The position numbers and the translations under genes were made by a program. A stretch of DNA of 64,000 nt, from positions 2,170,001 through 2,234,000 of the forward strand of contig NC_079490.1 of NCBI RefSeq assembly GCF_020520425.1, in the 5' to 3' direction. The notes under the pieces are model-generated. The model saw nothing but the letters and a program-made list of their open reading frames with translations. It searched no databases and was not told the origin of the DNA. The stretch is from Spinacia oleracea. Its lineage: Eukaryota > Streptophyta > Magnoliopsida > Caryophyllales > Amaranthaceae. Every line of letters starts with the position of its first letter. Within the stretch, counting starts at the first letter, position 1. This document shows positions 1 to 10,981 of this stretch, piece after piece.

Positions 1-280
1 GAAATGTTTTTTCCATACATTCACACACAAATAAGTTTGTTTCAGACAAAATAAGTTTTATTGAGATAAGATAAGTTCAGTTAAGTTCACTAAAGCCTTC
101 ATCTCCTCTGCATGTGGATCGCGAACGTACGTAGTGAACCTCGTTAAGTGTCTATGTGTTTTGCATTCTTAATTATCTTTCTTGCACGTGTTCTAAGAGC
201 CTTTAGCCATATAATCTCTAATATGGGTTCAATTAATATAATTGTATTATCCCCTAATTGGTTTGTTTGCTGCTATGCAG
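1..280 (+). other. 3' part of an intron of the beta-amylase gene
   Basis: AT-rich sequence ending in a good acceptor (TTTGCTGCTATGCAG). Positions 25-95 carry a degenerate repeat of AATAAGTT/GATAAGTT words, also seen at 10680-10720 inside a MITE, so this may be a MITE remnant. Confidence 0.6.
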
Positions 281-1087
281 TACATGATGAGCAGCTTAAA
301 GGCAGCTGCAGAAGCTGCTGGTAAACAAGAATGGGGTCATTCGGGTCCAACTGATGCCGGCGAGTACAACAACTGGCCCGAAGACACCCCGTTCTTCCGT
401 AAGGAAGGCGGAGGCTGGAACAGTGAATACGGCGACTTCTTCCTCACTTGGTACTCCCAAATGCTATTAGATCACGGCGATCGGATCCTCTCTGCAACCA
501 CTGAAATCTTCAAGGACACCGGAGTCAAGATCTCGGTAAAAGTTGCTGGTATTCACTGGCATTACGGTACCCGTTCCCACGCCCCGGAGCTAACAGCCGG
601 GTACTACAACACCCGGTTCCGTGACGGGTACCTACCCATAGCCCAGATGTTGGCCCGTCACAATGCGGTTTTCAACTTCACTTGCATCGAGATGCGTGAT
701 CAAGAGCAGCCGCAAGATGCACAATGTGCGCCGGAGAAGCTCGTGAGGCAAGTGGTTTCGGCCACTCAAGAAGCTGGAATCCCGTTAGCCGGGGAGAATG
801 CACTACCACGATATGATGAACACGCACACGAGCAGATTTTGAAGGCGTCCGCTTTGGAGGTGGATGAGAATTCGGGGGATAGAGAAATGTGCGCATTCAC
901 GTACTTGAGGATGAACCCGGATTTGTTCCAGGCTGATAACTGGAGGAAGTTTGTGGCGTTTGTGAAGGTGATGAGAGAAGGCAAAGACGCGAATAAATGC
1001 TGGGAGCAAGTCGAGAGAGAGGCCGAGCATTTTGTGCATGTTACGCAGCCTCTCGTTCAAGAGGCTGCCGTTGCTCTCATGCACTAG
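281..1087 (+). CDS. BAM1: Beta-amylase, chloroplast BAM1 type, last exon (5' part outside window)
   Basis: Glycoside hydrolase family 14; it releases beta-maltose from the non-reducing ends of starch glucans. This exon opens after an intron ending TGCTATGCAG at 280 and codes for 268 residues up to a TAG at 1085-1087. Visible family motifs are [32 protein letters not shown] (the inner-loop Thr region) and GENALPRYD, whose Glu codon at 794-796 corresponds to the second catalytic Glu. The first catalytic Glu and the flexible loop must lie upstream of the window. The C-terminus [20 protein letters not shown] resembles plastid BAM1 more than BAM3, from memory of those sequences; the isoform call is less certain than the family. 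The 3' UTR begins with a GC-rich stretch (1088-1143) resembling the GGCCCGG repeats elsewhere in the window. Confidence 0.93.
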   Translation, partial: YMMSSLKAAAEAAGKQEWGHSGPTDAGEYNNWPEDTPFFRKEGGGWNSEYGDFFLTWYSQMLLDHGDRILSATTEIFKDTGVKISVKVAGIHWHYGTRSHAPELTAGYYNTRFRDGYLPIAQMLARHNAVFNFTCIEMRDQEQPQDAQCAPEKLVRQVVSATQEAGIPLAGENALPRYDEHAHEQILKASALEVDENSGDREMCAFTYLRMNPDLFQADNWRKFVAFVKVMREGKDANKCWEQVEREAEHFVHVTQPLVQEAAVALMH

Positions 1088-2691
1088 GCCCGATGCAACC
1101 CGGCCTGGCCCGGAGCGGACCAAAGCGACCCGACCGGGGCTTAGAGGGTATACAAGAAATACAGTTTCAATTTTCATCTGGTACTTTTCATCTGAATCAA
1201 TTTGTAACTTAATGTAATATAAGTCATGATATAAACATTCCACAAGTTTTTTTTGCTTCTGAAATCAGTACCCCTTTTAATTATTGTGGGGGTTGTTTAC
1301 TTTGTAAAGATAAACTAATCATCTAAAACTATGAATCCTGAATATATTTTCATTAACCAAAAGCTTGGTCTAAATATTTTCTTCAGTACCAATTGTTTGG
1401 TGTAGATGACATTCTTTATTAATATGGCACGATTTTAATTTTTTTTCATTAACTAAGTTCAGGAAAAATAAGCCTCGTCGTACACGGGTTTGTCCTAAAT
1501 GAGGTCGATGCACGACGTGTCACATGTTTTGGAACAGGGCCATATCTTTCCCTGTTAATGGCTCCCTTACTAATTTTAAGACAAGCGCTTGAAATATAAG
1601 CGTGTCAATGTGCGTATAGGCCCGTTCGGCTTAAAATATAAGCGTGGTAATGTGCAAACAGGCCTGTTCGGCTCGTGTTTGGCTTCGTGCCAAATTCTGA
1701 AATGATATCATTGCACGGCTTATGATCCATCAATCTCTCTTTTATCATGCCGGTTTACAACCGGGACCAACTTCCGGGCCGAGCCCATGTTGGTCAGCTC
1801 TAGCGTTGAACAAGATCCTTCAAACATTTTGGGTTAACTCTAGAGTCTAGTGAACAATCAAAAGAACAACCTATATAGTACAAGTATCACATGTTCCTAA
1901 CAATAAAATAAACCTTATAATTAACTCGTATACAATATAGAAAAAAGCAATAGAGAAAGAAATGGAGTCGTATGCAATTCCATCCATAATTGCTCAACAC
2001 TTGCAACAGTAATAAATAATCCAGCCACTGATTAACAATGTATTAGTTTGACATTACTTGTAACAAGATTATACTGTATACTAACTGGAAATGTTCTATG
2101 TTAGAAAATATAAGTATCTAATAATTGGTAGAGTAAAGTCTGGTATTTACCGATCCCCTATAAGCTATGCAGCAACCTGCAGTAAATTAAGTTCACTTGT
2201 CAAACAACGGTAATAGAAGATACTAAGGGTATACTCGTAATTGTACTACTGTACGATATTATTATATAGTCGTATATGAGTCCCAGGCACCCGTATGATG
2301 GTAAGCCGTATCATTATATTCACAAGAGGGATATATAGTTTATAGAATTAGAATTCAAGCTTTCTAACACAGATTATTAAACCCAAGTATTATGATACAG
2401 GTAATGGATATGTATATATTGTTATATACTTGTATCATTTTATTTTTAAGAAACATTAATTATAGCATGTTCAAGAATGATTCTTAATCTGTGAAAGAAT
2501 TGAAGAATCAAGATAGAAGAATGTATGTACCTGCAGTATACATCATACAGAAGAATCTCAGTGATGGAACCAAAGCAGTACAAATAAACACCTTTTACAT
2601 AATTAAGTCATTAGAATCAAAACTAAATTAAGCTTATGCCAAACTCAAATAACAGACATTCAACTTTCTCAGAACACTGACTGTTTATTTT
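1088..2691. other. Intergenic DNA downstream of the beta-amylase gene
   Basis: No coding potential seen. After the GC-rich start of the 3' UTR it is AT-rich. Positions 1470-1800 hold a diverged GC-richer repeat ending in GAGCCCATGTTGGTCAG, which resembles the 3' end of the TAGACCTGATCAA family described at 15816. Confidence 0.5.
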
Positions 2692-2900
2692 TAGACCTGG
2701 TCGAATGTCGGGCCCAGTTCGGGCAGGGCCGTTACATAATTCAGCCCTTTGTGTCGGGCCGGGCCCAAAAAATTGTGCCCAAACTCGCCTTTTCAGGGTT
2801 AAAATACCAGGCTTTTCGGGCCGGGTCTGAAAACGGGTCAGATTACTGCCCAAACCCGCAAAATCGGGGCGGTCGGGCCGGCTCGTGTTGATCAGGTCTA
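2692..2900. repeat. GC-rich short element with TAGACCTG... inverted ends
   Basis: A 209-bp island full of GGGCCGGGCC words. It opens TAGACCTGGTCGA and closes TTGATCAGGTCTA, so the ends are inverted repeats of about 13 bp. The same organisation is seen at 15816-16037 and, more diverged, at 17685-17860 and 25040-25232. MITE-like; the superfamily is not assigned because no clear target-site duplication was found. Confidence 0.6.
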
Positions 2901-3085
2901 TTTATTTTCCACGACATTTTGCAAGTTTTGAGACCAATTCGAACAACCCAAGCATCCACATGAACACCTTTTTAGACCCGGTCAAATGTTGGGCCGGGCT
3001 TATGTTGATACTCTAGTCTATTTATTTCCCACGACATTTTGCAAGTTTTGTGACCAATTCGAACAACCCAAGCATCCACATGAAC
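2901..3085. repeat. Direct duplication (about 65 bp) flanking a deleted GC-rich element
   Basis: Positions 2901-2966 and 3021-3085 are near-identical (both contain ACGACATTTTGCAAGTTTTG). Between them, 2973-3020 is a 48-bp derivative of the TAGACC element that keeps both ends and lacks the middle. The simplest reading is duplication of element plus flank, followed by internal loss. Confidence 0.65.
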
Positions 3086-3222
3086 TTCAACCAATTATCA
3101 ATTTTCCAAACACATACATGGAAATTAAGGCCAAACAAACTTCAGTAATAATGGTTATTATAACATCAAATCAACAAACACAAAAACTAACTTAAAACTT
3201 TGAGAGAGAGAGAAAACCATAC

Positions 3223-4809
3223 CTACATACGAAAACTACTAGGAGAGCACCCATAACAACGTTCCATTCTCTCAAAATTCTCAATTGAAACCACATACAA
3301 TCCAAACTTCTTCGCAAATGAAATCAAAGAATCATCAATCATAACATACTCCTTAAATGCAATACTTCCCCAAAAACCAATCACTTTATGAACAAAACAT
3401 ATCCCCCAAAAATCCAAATTGCATGTTATCCAAACACTTCTACATGACAAGTACTCCATCGCCATTGCCAGCCTATCCATCAGACTCCCCAACCCATTCT
3501 CTTTCCGGGTCGGCCCGGCCCGGCCTGACCCACACCCATCTTTATTATTGACCCTATCCTGATTTGAAACCTTATCACAGTAGTCTTCACCACGACTTCG
3601 TGTTCGTGCCGTTTCAGTCCAGGCTTTTCTTGGCGGGTCGGGCATCGGTCCGACCCGGTCCGGCCCACCCCTATCTTTATTATTGACCCTACCCTCAACT
3701 TCAACCTGATTTGAAACCTTATCACAGTAGTCATCACCACGACTCCGTGTTCGTGCCGTTTCGTGCCGGGCTTTTTGTGGGGGGTCGGGCCTCGGTCCGG
3801 CCCGGCCCGGCCCACCCCTATCTTTATTATTGACCCTATCCTCAACTTCAACCTGATTTGAAACCTTATAACAGCAGTCTTCACCACTACTTCGTGTTCG
3901 TGACGTTTCGGGCCGGGCTTTTTGTGTCGGGACGGTTCGGGCCAGGGCCATCTTTATCCTCAACTTCAACCTCATTTGAAACCTTAATATCACAGTAGTC
4001 TTGACCACATTTATTACTGCATTTCCTTTCTTCTTCTCAATCTTGAACCTCTTCAATTTCCTCAATTTCCCTTGTCTCTTTTTCTTTTTAAAACTCCATT
4101 GTTGTCGTTGTTTAAGCTTATGAGACCTTTTCTTCTTCAGAAACTTGCGCTTGGATTTCAAGATTTGAACCCAAATCAGCCACCCCAATGCAACAGTGAA
4201 ACCCAACAACACATGATTATCAGAAGCATATAACAGGAATTGAAATTCTCTCATCGATTTTTCAGTTAATTTGGTTTTCATCATCCATCTAGTATCATTA
4301 AGTCCTTTACGTATCAAACTTGTAAGATCAACATGATAACCTGTAAGAATCTTGTGCATTTTCACTGACAAAAACAAAAAAAACAGGAAAATTTCTGCAT
4401 TATTAACATATCTACAAAAAAACTGCAATTTCGAACAAAAAAACAGGGAAAATTCTGCATTAATAACATATCTATTACAAACTGCAATTTCGAACAAATT
4501 TTCCAGAAAACAAGAATTCACAAGAAAGAATTCACTGTAAGAATCTTGTGCATTTTCACTGACAAAAAAAAAAAAAACAGGAAAATTTCTGCATTATTAA
4601 CATATCTACAAAAAAAACTGCAATTTCGAACAAAAAAAACAGGGAAAATTTCTGCATTAACATATCTACTAAAAACTGCAATTTCGAACAAATTTTCCAG
4701 AAAACAAGAAACACAAGAAAGAATTCACTATAAAATGGAAATTCTTACTCTTTTCCGCAGAATTGATGTCTTTTTCAACCGTCCTTTTTCGATGCATCTT
4801 TTTTCCCAT
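3223..4809 (-). CDS. Uncharacterised plant protein, two exons, with an expanded GC-rich repeat domain
   Basis: Proposed coding exons are 4809-4749 and 4364-3223, 400 residues. Exon 1 starts at an ATG (MGKKMHRKRTVEK) and ends before GTAAGA. Exon 2 follows TTTTTGTCAG, and the frame joins cleanly into MKMHKILTGYH. Visible parts in order are a short basic N-terminus; one likely membrane segment (HVLLGFTVALGWLIWVQIL); a Lys/Arg-rich stretch; tandem repeats around RSRGDDYCDKVSNQVEVEGR and RGGPGRAGPRPDPP; and a less repetitive C-terminus with LMDRLAMAMEYLSC and SISFAKKFG-like segments. I do not recognise the family. The repeat block (3500-3958) is GC-rich and looks transposon-derived, while the rest has ordinary composition. 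A tandem duplication (4341-4729) copies the intron acceptor. Real expression of the repeat frame is unproven. Confidence 0.55.
3500..3958 (-). repeat. Tandem repeat inside exon 2 of the 3223-4809 gene, units 130-147 bp
   Basis: The word ATCTTTAT recurs at 3538, 3673, 3820 and 3950, giving spacings of 135, 147 and 130 bp. Each unit contains GGCCCGGCCC runs next to CATCTTTAT or TATCTTTAT, like the end of the GC-rich elements at 14581-14908 and 36177-36352 (GACC..AGCCATCTTA). The 135 and 147 spacings keep frame. The 130 spacing does not, so the N-terminal-most copy is translated in a different frame from the others. Confidence 0.75.
4341..4729. repeat. 194-bp tandem duplication across an intron acceptor
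   Basis: Units 4341-4534 and 4535-4729 are near-identical apart from A-run lengths and small indels. Each holds a minus-strand acceptor (TTTGTCAG followed by TGAAAATGCACAAGATTC). The upstream copy of the acceptor leads to an early stop (..ACAGTGAATTCTTTCTTGTGA), so only the copy at 4365 gives the long product. Confidence 0.8.
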
Positions 4810-4989
4810 CTCGTAAAAATCTTCAAGAAATGCGGCTTAATTAAGGAAGTGAAAATCGATCTTTGAACCGATTTCTGCAATCGAATGAAGTTTGGAGTGA
4901 AATTTGAATCTTGATGCAGTGAATTGTGGGAAAGTGACGCAAAATTACTGAAATTGACGAAGGAAATTAGTGTGAAGACTTGAATCAAT

Positions 4990-7013
4990 AAACAGAGTAT
5001 AAACAGTAAAGAATAAACGAGGGAAAATTAAAAGAAATTGTTGTCGTACCAGAATTCTAAAGTTTGGGATTTATGTTGGAAGAATCGGTTTCTGTCTCTC
5101 TCTTCAGTTTGTAGAATTTCTGGGTGTAAATGTAATGAAGATATAATTTCCAGGATTTTGTTCAGATCAATTTTTCAATATATATACTGAGTATGCGCGC
5201 GCGAGAGTTTGAAAGGATTACGGTTGACTATGGGCCGGGTAAGCCATTAGCCACCCACCCGGCCTAGACCCGTCAAAAATCGACCCGGGTTGAACTCGAC
5301 CTGAATCGACCCGAAACCTATAACCGACCATGACCCAAAAATTTGGTAAAACAGATAACTCGAAACCAATCTGTACCCAACCCAAAAAATCGATAACCAA
5401 TTTTAGTCTGATTTTGTATGACCGAACCCGACACCCAACCAAAAGTTGACCGATAAACGAAATGACCTGACCCCTGTTCGATACCCGACCCGACAATGAC
5501 CTTAACCCGATGGTGTACCATATAATCTGTTAGTGGCTCGACCTGTGGAGTAAATATTTTACACTTGAATATTTTGAGATGGCCAAATCAGTTATTGACT
5601 CGATCTTAATCCGCGTGTCTGAGGGTGAATCCGACCTAAATTTTAACCGACTAAATTATCTAATTCGAACTTGACCTAAAACCCGAGATTAACTGCTACT
5701 AGCCCGATTCAAACCCGACTATATAAGACCCCAAATCTGAAATTGTACCCGACCCAGACCCGATTTGTACCCGACATGGGAAAAATCCCGACATAACCCG
5801 ACCGAAAACCAATCAAACCGAACTTGACCTGCACCCAAATGATAAAGTGACCCGATCTGATCATGACCCGAGATGACCCTACCCAGACCCGACCAGTTGA
5901 CCTGTTTTGACAGCTCCACCTCCAATCAGGTTTATTGGGTTTTATCCGATTTAAACTCGGGTGATATTTGGTTTAGACGATTGGTCCATTTATGAACTTG
6001 GTTTGAACAAGTTTGATACTTTGATATGGCCTCGTGAATCTGTACAAAATTAGCCCACTTGGATGACTAAGTATGTAGTTATACTTCGTATTTGTTTAAA
6101 TTTAGTAGAGAAAGGGAAATTATCTCCGAAGAATTAAAGAATTGTAGGATAAGGATTTGAATTAAGGAATTTTCATGTTGTCTCTAAATTCAAGCCTATT
6201 CCCCCAAAAAAAAAAAGAAAAATTCAAGCCTATTATGACACGAGTTATAAAAAAGGAAAATTCTAACATTAAAATGAGAAATGAAGTTATACAGTACGGA
6301 GTACTACCTTCGTTTTAAAATGTTCTTTACATTTTCTATTTTAGTTCGTTTTATACTATTCTTTACGCTTTGCTTTATTCTATTCTTGGACATGAAAATT
6401 TATTATCTTACCCTCTTACCCCCACAACATTTACAACCTTCCACTCACTTCTCTTACTTTATTGATTTTTTTTTCTTACACCTACCCTAAGCTTGAGTAT
6501 TAACCGAAGTTTTAAACCCATCTTATATTCGCCATCACTCTGCCGTATTAACTCCTGTTAAGCAGAACTCTATCAGCGTAAACACCAAAAACCGACACAA
6601 TCACTACTGAAATTATAGTTAATACACGAGCCTAAACCGAACAATCTAAGGGGGAACTTTGGAGGAATCACACCAGGAATCGGGAACAATCAGTCGGTTA
6701 CCGAGAACTTCGAAGCAGAAAAGAAAATCCAATAAAGATGTTACACTCATAGGTCATCATCAAATTAAGAGTCATCGAGATACAGTATTGAAAGAAGAAT
6801 ATCATAATCATGTATTTTTTCCTTTGCATAAATAAAAAATAAAAAAAATAAAACCATAATTATCCTTTCTAGAAACAGAATATCCTCCAAACCCCCCTCA
6901 CTAGATTTTGGCCCCAAAAAAGACAGTACTTAAATTAAGTACTTCACTTATAATTGTCATAAAATTTAAATATATAAAAAAAAAGAAAAAAAAATTGGAT
7001 AATCCCGAAAAAA
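4990..7013. other. Intergenic region with promoters of the flanking genes and a GACCCGA-rich repeat
   Basis: The minus-strand gene at 3223-4809 and TFIIB diverge here. Positions 5218-5930 are a degenerate repeat of CCGACCC/GACCCGA words. 6290-6340 has the look of one Stowaway-like arm (ACCTTCGTTTTAAAATGTTC) with no matching partner seen. A TATATAAA at 6971-6978 is only about 40 bp upstream of the TFIIB ATG, which would give a very short leader, so I do not call it a TATA box. Confidence 0.5.
5218..5930. repeat. Degenerate CCGACCC / GACCCGA-rich repeat
   Basis: About 700 bp dominated by short CGACCC, ACCCGA and CCCGACC words in changing order, quite unlike the AT-rich flanks. Similar but weaker material lies at 12660-12715 (CCGAACCGAA) and 59270-59530. 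No termini or target-site duplication could be seen. Confidence 0.6.
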
Positions 7014-10000
7014 ATGGGGGACTTCTCATACTGCCCAGACTGCAAGAAGAGCACGGAGGTGGTGTTTGACCACGCCGCCGGCGACACCGTCTGCGTCGAG
7101 TGCGGCCTTGTTTTGGAGGCGCACTCCATCGACGAAACCTCCGAGTGGCGGACTTTCGCAAACGAAGGCCACGATAATGACCCTGTCCGTGTTGGTGGGC
7201 CCACTAACCCGTTACTCGCCGACGGTGGACTTTCCACCGTCATCGCTAAACCTAATGGATCTTCCGGCGACTTTCTTACTTCTTCGTTAGGCCGGTGGCA
7301 GTCTCGTGGGTCGAATCCTGACCGGAATCTTATTCAGGCTTTCAAGTCTATTGCCACCATGGCTGACAGGTGTTTGTTCTTCAAGCTTTTGTTTATTTTA
7401 TTTTATTTATGTATTATTGAATTTTCTAGTTATGAACTATGGAGGTTTAATTTGTTCTTAGTTAATTTTAATTTTGTTGATTAATTTTCTTGTGATTTTG
7501 TGTTGGTTGAATTATGTAATATGCTGATCAAAATATTGAAGTATGTTTGGTTAATTTGGTGAGCTTAATTATCAATTAGAAGTAGTGTTGAATCATTTTG
7601 TTTGCCTAAATTGCTGATTAATTATCAATTTGCTGATCCAATTATGTTTGAAAAATGGATGATTAATTTCTAAGGATGTTGGATTGTTGATTGTGTAGTT
7701 TCTTTAATCAATTAGAGATGAGGGTTTATGTGTATGATTTTGCTAGTGATTTAATCAAGGAATGGTCGAATCGATTGTTGCCCGTTTTGAGATGAGGGTG
7801 TATCTTTTGTCACTATAGGGTTTTGGGTGTTAATTTTGGGATTAATTTTAGGGTTTTGGTTGAATACATGAATTACTAAATTAGCTGGGGCCTAGATTGT
7901 AGAATTAGATAAAGTTTTAGGTCAAGTTGTTGGGGTGGAGCCTATTTAGTATGTACATTATAGAGTTCGTACTGGCGGAACTGGCCTACTGGGTTTCATC
8001 AATCATCATCAAGTAACTTTCATTTGAAGAATTGAAGTCTTTAAGCTTGTTAAAATGCATCAAACTCAGCACGTGCTTCATTTTGTATTTTGGCTATTTA
8101 GCAATGAACAAGAAATCACTAACTCGGCAACTTTCTTGTTGCAGGTTGGGTCTTGTTTCGACCATCAAGGTTAGCCAAATTGCTCCATTTCGCTGTTTTA
8201 AGTTCTCTTTATAAGTATTCTTACGTTCCATTATGGTATGAGTTAATATTAATACCTTCATTGATTTGCTACTTTTTTTTACTAGTCTAACGGTCTAACC
8301 TGAGTATGAATTATGAAGTATATCTGATTCAAGAGGTGGCTCGTGTTTTCTGTTTGGGAGAGTCATCCCTTGCATATTGACCTATCTTGCATAGATTGAG
8401 CCCTTTACTAGTGTTACTTACTACTTACTAGTATACCCACTTGATAGGTAGGGTATAATAGTCAATTCCATGCTGGATTTAGCAATTTATTACTCCAGTA
8501 TATCCACACAGGGAAAGAAGTTCGAAGTTGATACTGGAAGGTTGAGTATGGTGACTCGCGTTAGATTACGTGTCAAGATGAAACTATTACTTACACTGTG
8601 AAGTATGAACCCTTACAGCTTGTAATGTTTTGATCCTTCATTTTTTCTGGAAGTAATGTTTCCTAAAGTTGGTAGGACGAAATGAAAGTTGATAACAGGA
8701 TACTTATCATGATTACATGAAAAAAAAATAGCATTGTTTTGAGGTTTATAATACTACGAATATACAAGCTTCCCGTTGCATATTACAGTGATCTTCATCC
8801 TGGCTACTGGTTTTAGAAAACTTTGTAATATCTGAAATCTGATTCTGTCACCTTTTTATCATTTGTTTGTGTCAAAATTGGCAAACATTCTTCTGTTTTG
8901 AATGTGAAATCACCCTACATTTGGTAGGATGAAATGAAAGCTGATAACAGGATACTTTCACGATTACATGAAAAAAATAGCACTGTTTTGAGGTTTATAT
9001 ATAAACAGTCAAACTTCTCGTTGCATATTGCAGTAATCCTTATCCTGGCTACTGGTCTTAGAAAACTTTGTAATATCTGATTCTGTCACCTTTTTATCAT
9101 TTATTTCTGTCAAAGTGATTCTTCTGTTTTGAATGTGAAATCACTCATATATCCAAAGTAGATCTTAGAGTTTACCGTTGTCTTTCCAGGATCGAGCTAA
9201 TGAGATATATAAAAAGGTTGAAGACCAGAAACCCCTTAGAGGAAGGAATCAAGATGCAATTTTGGCTGCTTGTCTCTATATTGCTTGTCGACAAGAAGAC
9301 AAACCCAGAACTGTAAAAGGTACTATACCAGTCGTCTAAGAATATTATTGACCTGATTTTTTCTGCCTATAAACTAAGTCCTAACTATACAAAAACCAGA
9401 GATATGCTCGGTTGCTAACGGGGCCACAAAGAAGGAAATTGGCCGTGCAAAAGAGTTCATTGTCAAGCAACTAGAGGGAGAGATGGGTCAGTCGGTGGAA
9501 ATGGGAGCTATTCATGCAGGAGATTTCTTGGTTTGTCTACAAAGAAATAATAATTCATACATCGTAGTGGCCTTCTAGGCATTAACGGCCCTTTTGGTAG
9601 CCGGTAATAAATGGTGGGAATGTGAATAAATATAAGTGTTATTTGACAAGAAAATAAAATCATGATGTCGATGGTAATGAATTTTTGTCTCAAACTTGGT
9701 GTTTTTCTTCATAAATTTGCATTCACACCTAATACCACTCCCCAAATGGTAATGGATGGTAATGGAAATTTATAAAGAAAAAGAGATTATTTTGAGTGTA
9801 CTAGCATTACTATGGGAATGGATATTGATTTTACTTACAAATTTACATACAAATTCATTTCTATTGACACCATTTATGGCCGGCTACCAAACTGCCCGTT
9901 AACTGCTTTACTTTTGATCATTGGTCTATGGTGTGCCTTATTGTAAATATCTTGCTTTCGTGATTGTAGAGGCGTTTTTGTTCGCATTTAGGCATGGATA

Positions 10001-10981
10001 AGCAAGTTGTAAAAGCTGCCCAAGAAGCTGTATTGAAATCTGAAGAGCTCGATGTGAGGTAATGTTCCGCCACTCATAAACTGTTGCATTGAAAACAGAA
10101 ACTCTTTGAATAATTCTTTTGTAATACATTTGTTGAACATTACTTTATGACTTCTACTTGAAAATCTTGATTGTCCAATATTGTTGAGCTATGTTACTTG
10201 GACTATTCATTTCACCTAAAGTACCCGTTTTAGGTCTTCGAAACATGGAGATTAGACACTTCATGTTGAACCAAAAGTCTGGAAATTTTCAGAAAATAGA
10301 AAGTTTGATACTTGGAGATGTGCCTTTGTCCAAAAAGAGTATTCACTTCTGGGTAACATAGTTGTTCAGAGAGATTCTAGTAGAGCCACAGAAGAAAACC
10401 TGAGCGCATTTGCTATAGCCGTTGGTGATTTCATGTGATGAAATTCACAAGTTAGAGCAATGTGAAACTCTTCAACCTGTGTGAAAATTCAGTCAAACTC
10501 ATGGCTTGAAAATTTCTTTTTTTCTGCAGGAGGAGCCCGATTTCAATTGCTGCAGCTATTATTTATATTATTACCCAACTTTCTGGCGATAAGAAACCAC
10601 TCAAAGGTAAGCTTACTGCCATCTCCTCCTCCACCTCTAAGGCTTTGTTTTGTTCACCTTATTTTCACTTATTTCAAGAAAAATAAGTTCAGTTAAGTTC
10701 GGATAAGATAAGTTTAGAAAACGACCAAGTACAATTTATAACTAAAATAGTTTTGATAAGTTCAAAAAAATAAGTGAAAATCGGGGGAATAGAACGCCCT
10801 GAATTTATGCAAAGAAGAATATTGATTCAATTTCTGAAATGTGACAGATATTTCTCTTGCAACCGGGGTAGCTGAGGGCACGATAAGGAATTCTTACAAG
10901 GACCTTTATCCCCATATTTCGAGGATAATACCAAGCTGGTATGCCAAGGAAGACGACCTTAAGAACTTAAGCAATCCTTGA
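7014..10981 (+). CDS. TFIIB: Transcription initiation factor TFIIB, seven exons, complete
   Basis: General RNA polymerase II initiation factor that binds TBP-promoter DNA and recruits Pol II in the nucleus. Exons: 7014-7369, 8145-8169, 9190-9319, 9400-9530, 9970-10058, 10530-10606, 10848-10981; all introns are GT-AG and phases match, giving 313 residues, close to the usual plant TFIIB length (about 312). The N-terminal zinc ribbon has C7-x2-C10 and C27-x2-C30 ([16 protein letters not shown]). The core linker SEWRTF follows. Two cyclin folds come next: the first spans [23 protein letters not shown] and [12 protein letters not shown]; the second spans [21 protein letters not shown] and [18 protein letters not shown]. 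Exon 2 is a 25-nt micro-exon. Introns carry a 255-bp tandem duplication and two MITEs. No damage seen. Confidence 0.96.
8664..9155. repeat. Tandem duplication (about 255 bp unit) in TFIIB intron 2
   Basis: The blocks from about 8664 and about 8922 share GTTTTGAGGTTTATA, CTGGCTACTGG, AAAACTTTGTAATATCTGA and TTCTGTTTTGAATGTGAAAT in the same order with small differences. Two copies; the second abuts the exon 3 acceptor at 9189. Confidence 0.8.
9586..9898. mobile_element. hAT-like MITE in TFIIB intron 4
   Basis: Inverted ends of about 25 bp: CGGCCCTTTTGGTAGCCGG at the left, CCGGCTACCAAACTGCCCG at the right. The interior is AT-rich and non-coding. The target-site duplication is unclear, so the superfamily is inferred from the terminus style only. 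Confidence 0.65.
10640..10800. mobile_element. Small MITE in TFIIB intron 6
   Basis: 161-bp element. The left end AGGCTTTGTTTTGTTCACC pairs imperfectly with the right end GGGGGAATAGAACGCCCT, and CACTTATTT / AAATAAGTG lie just inside. Non-coding. Confidence 0.6.
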
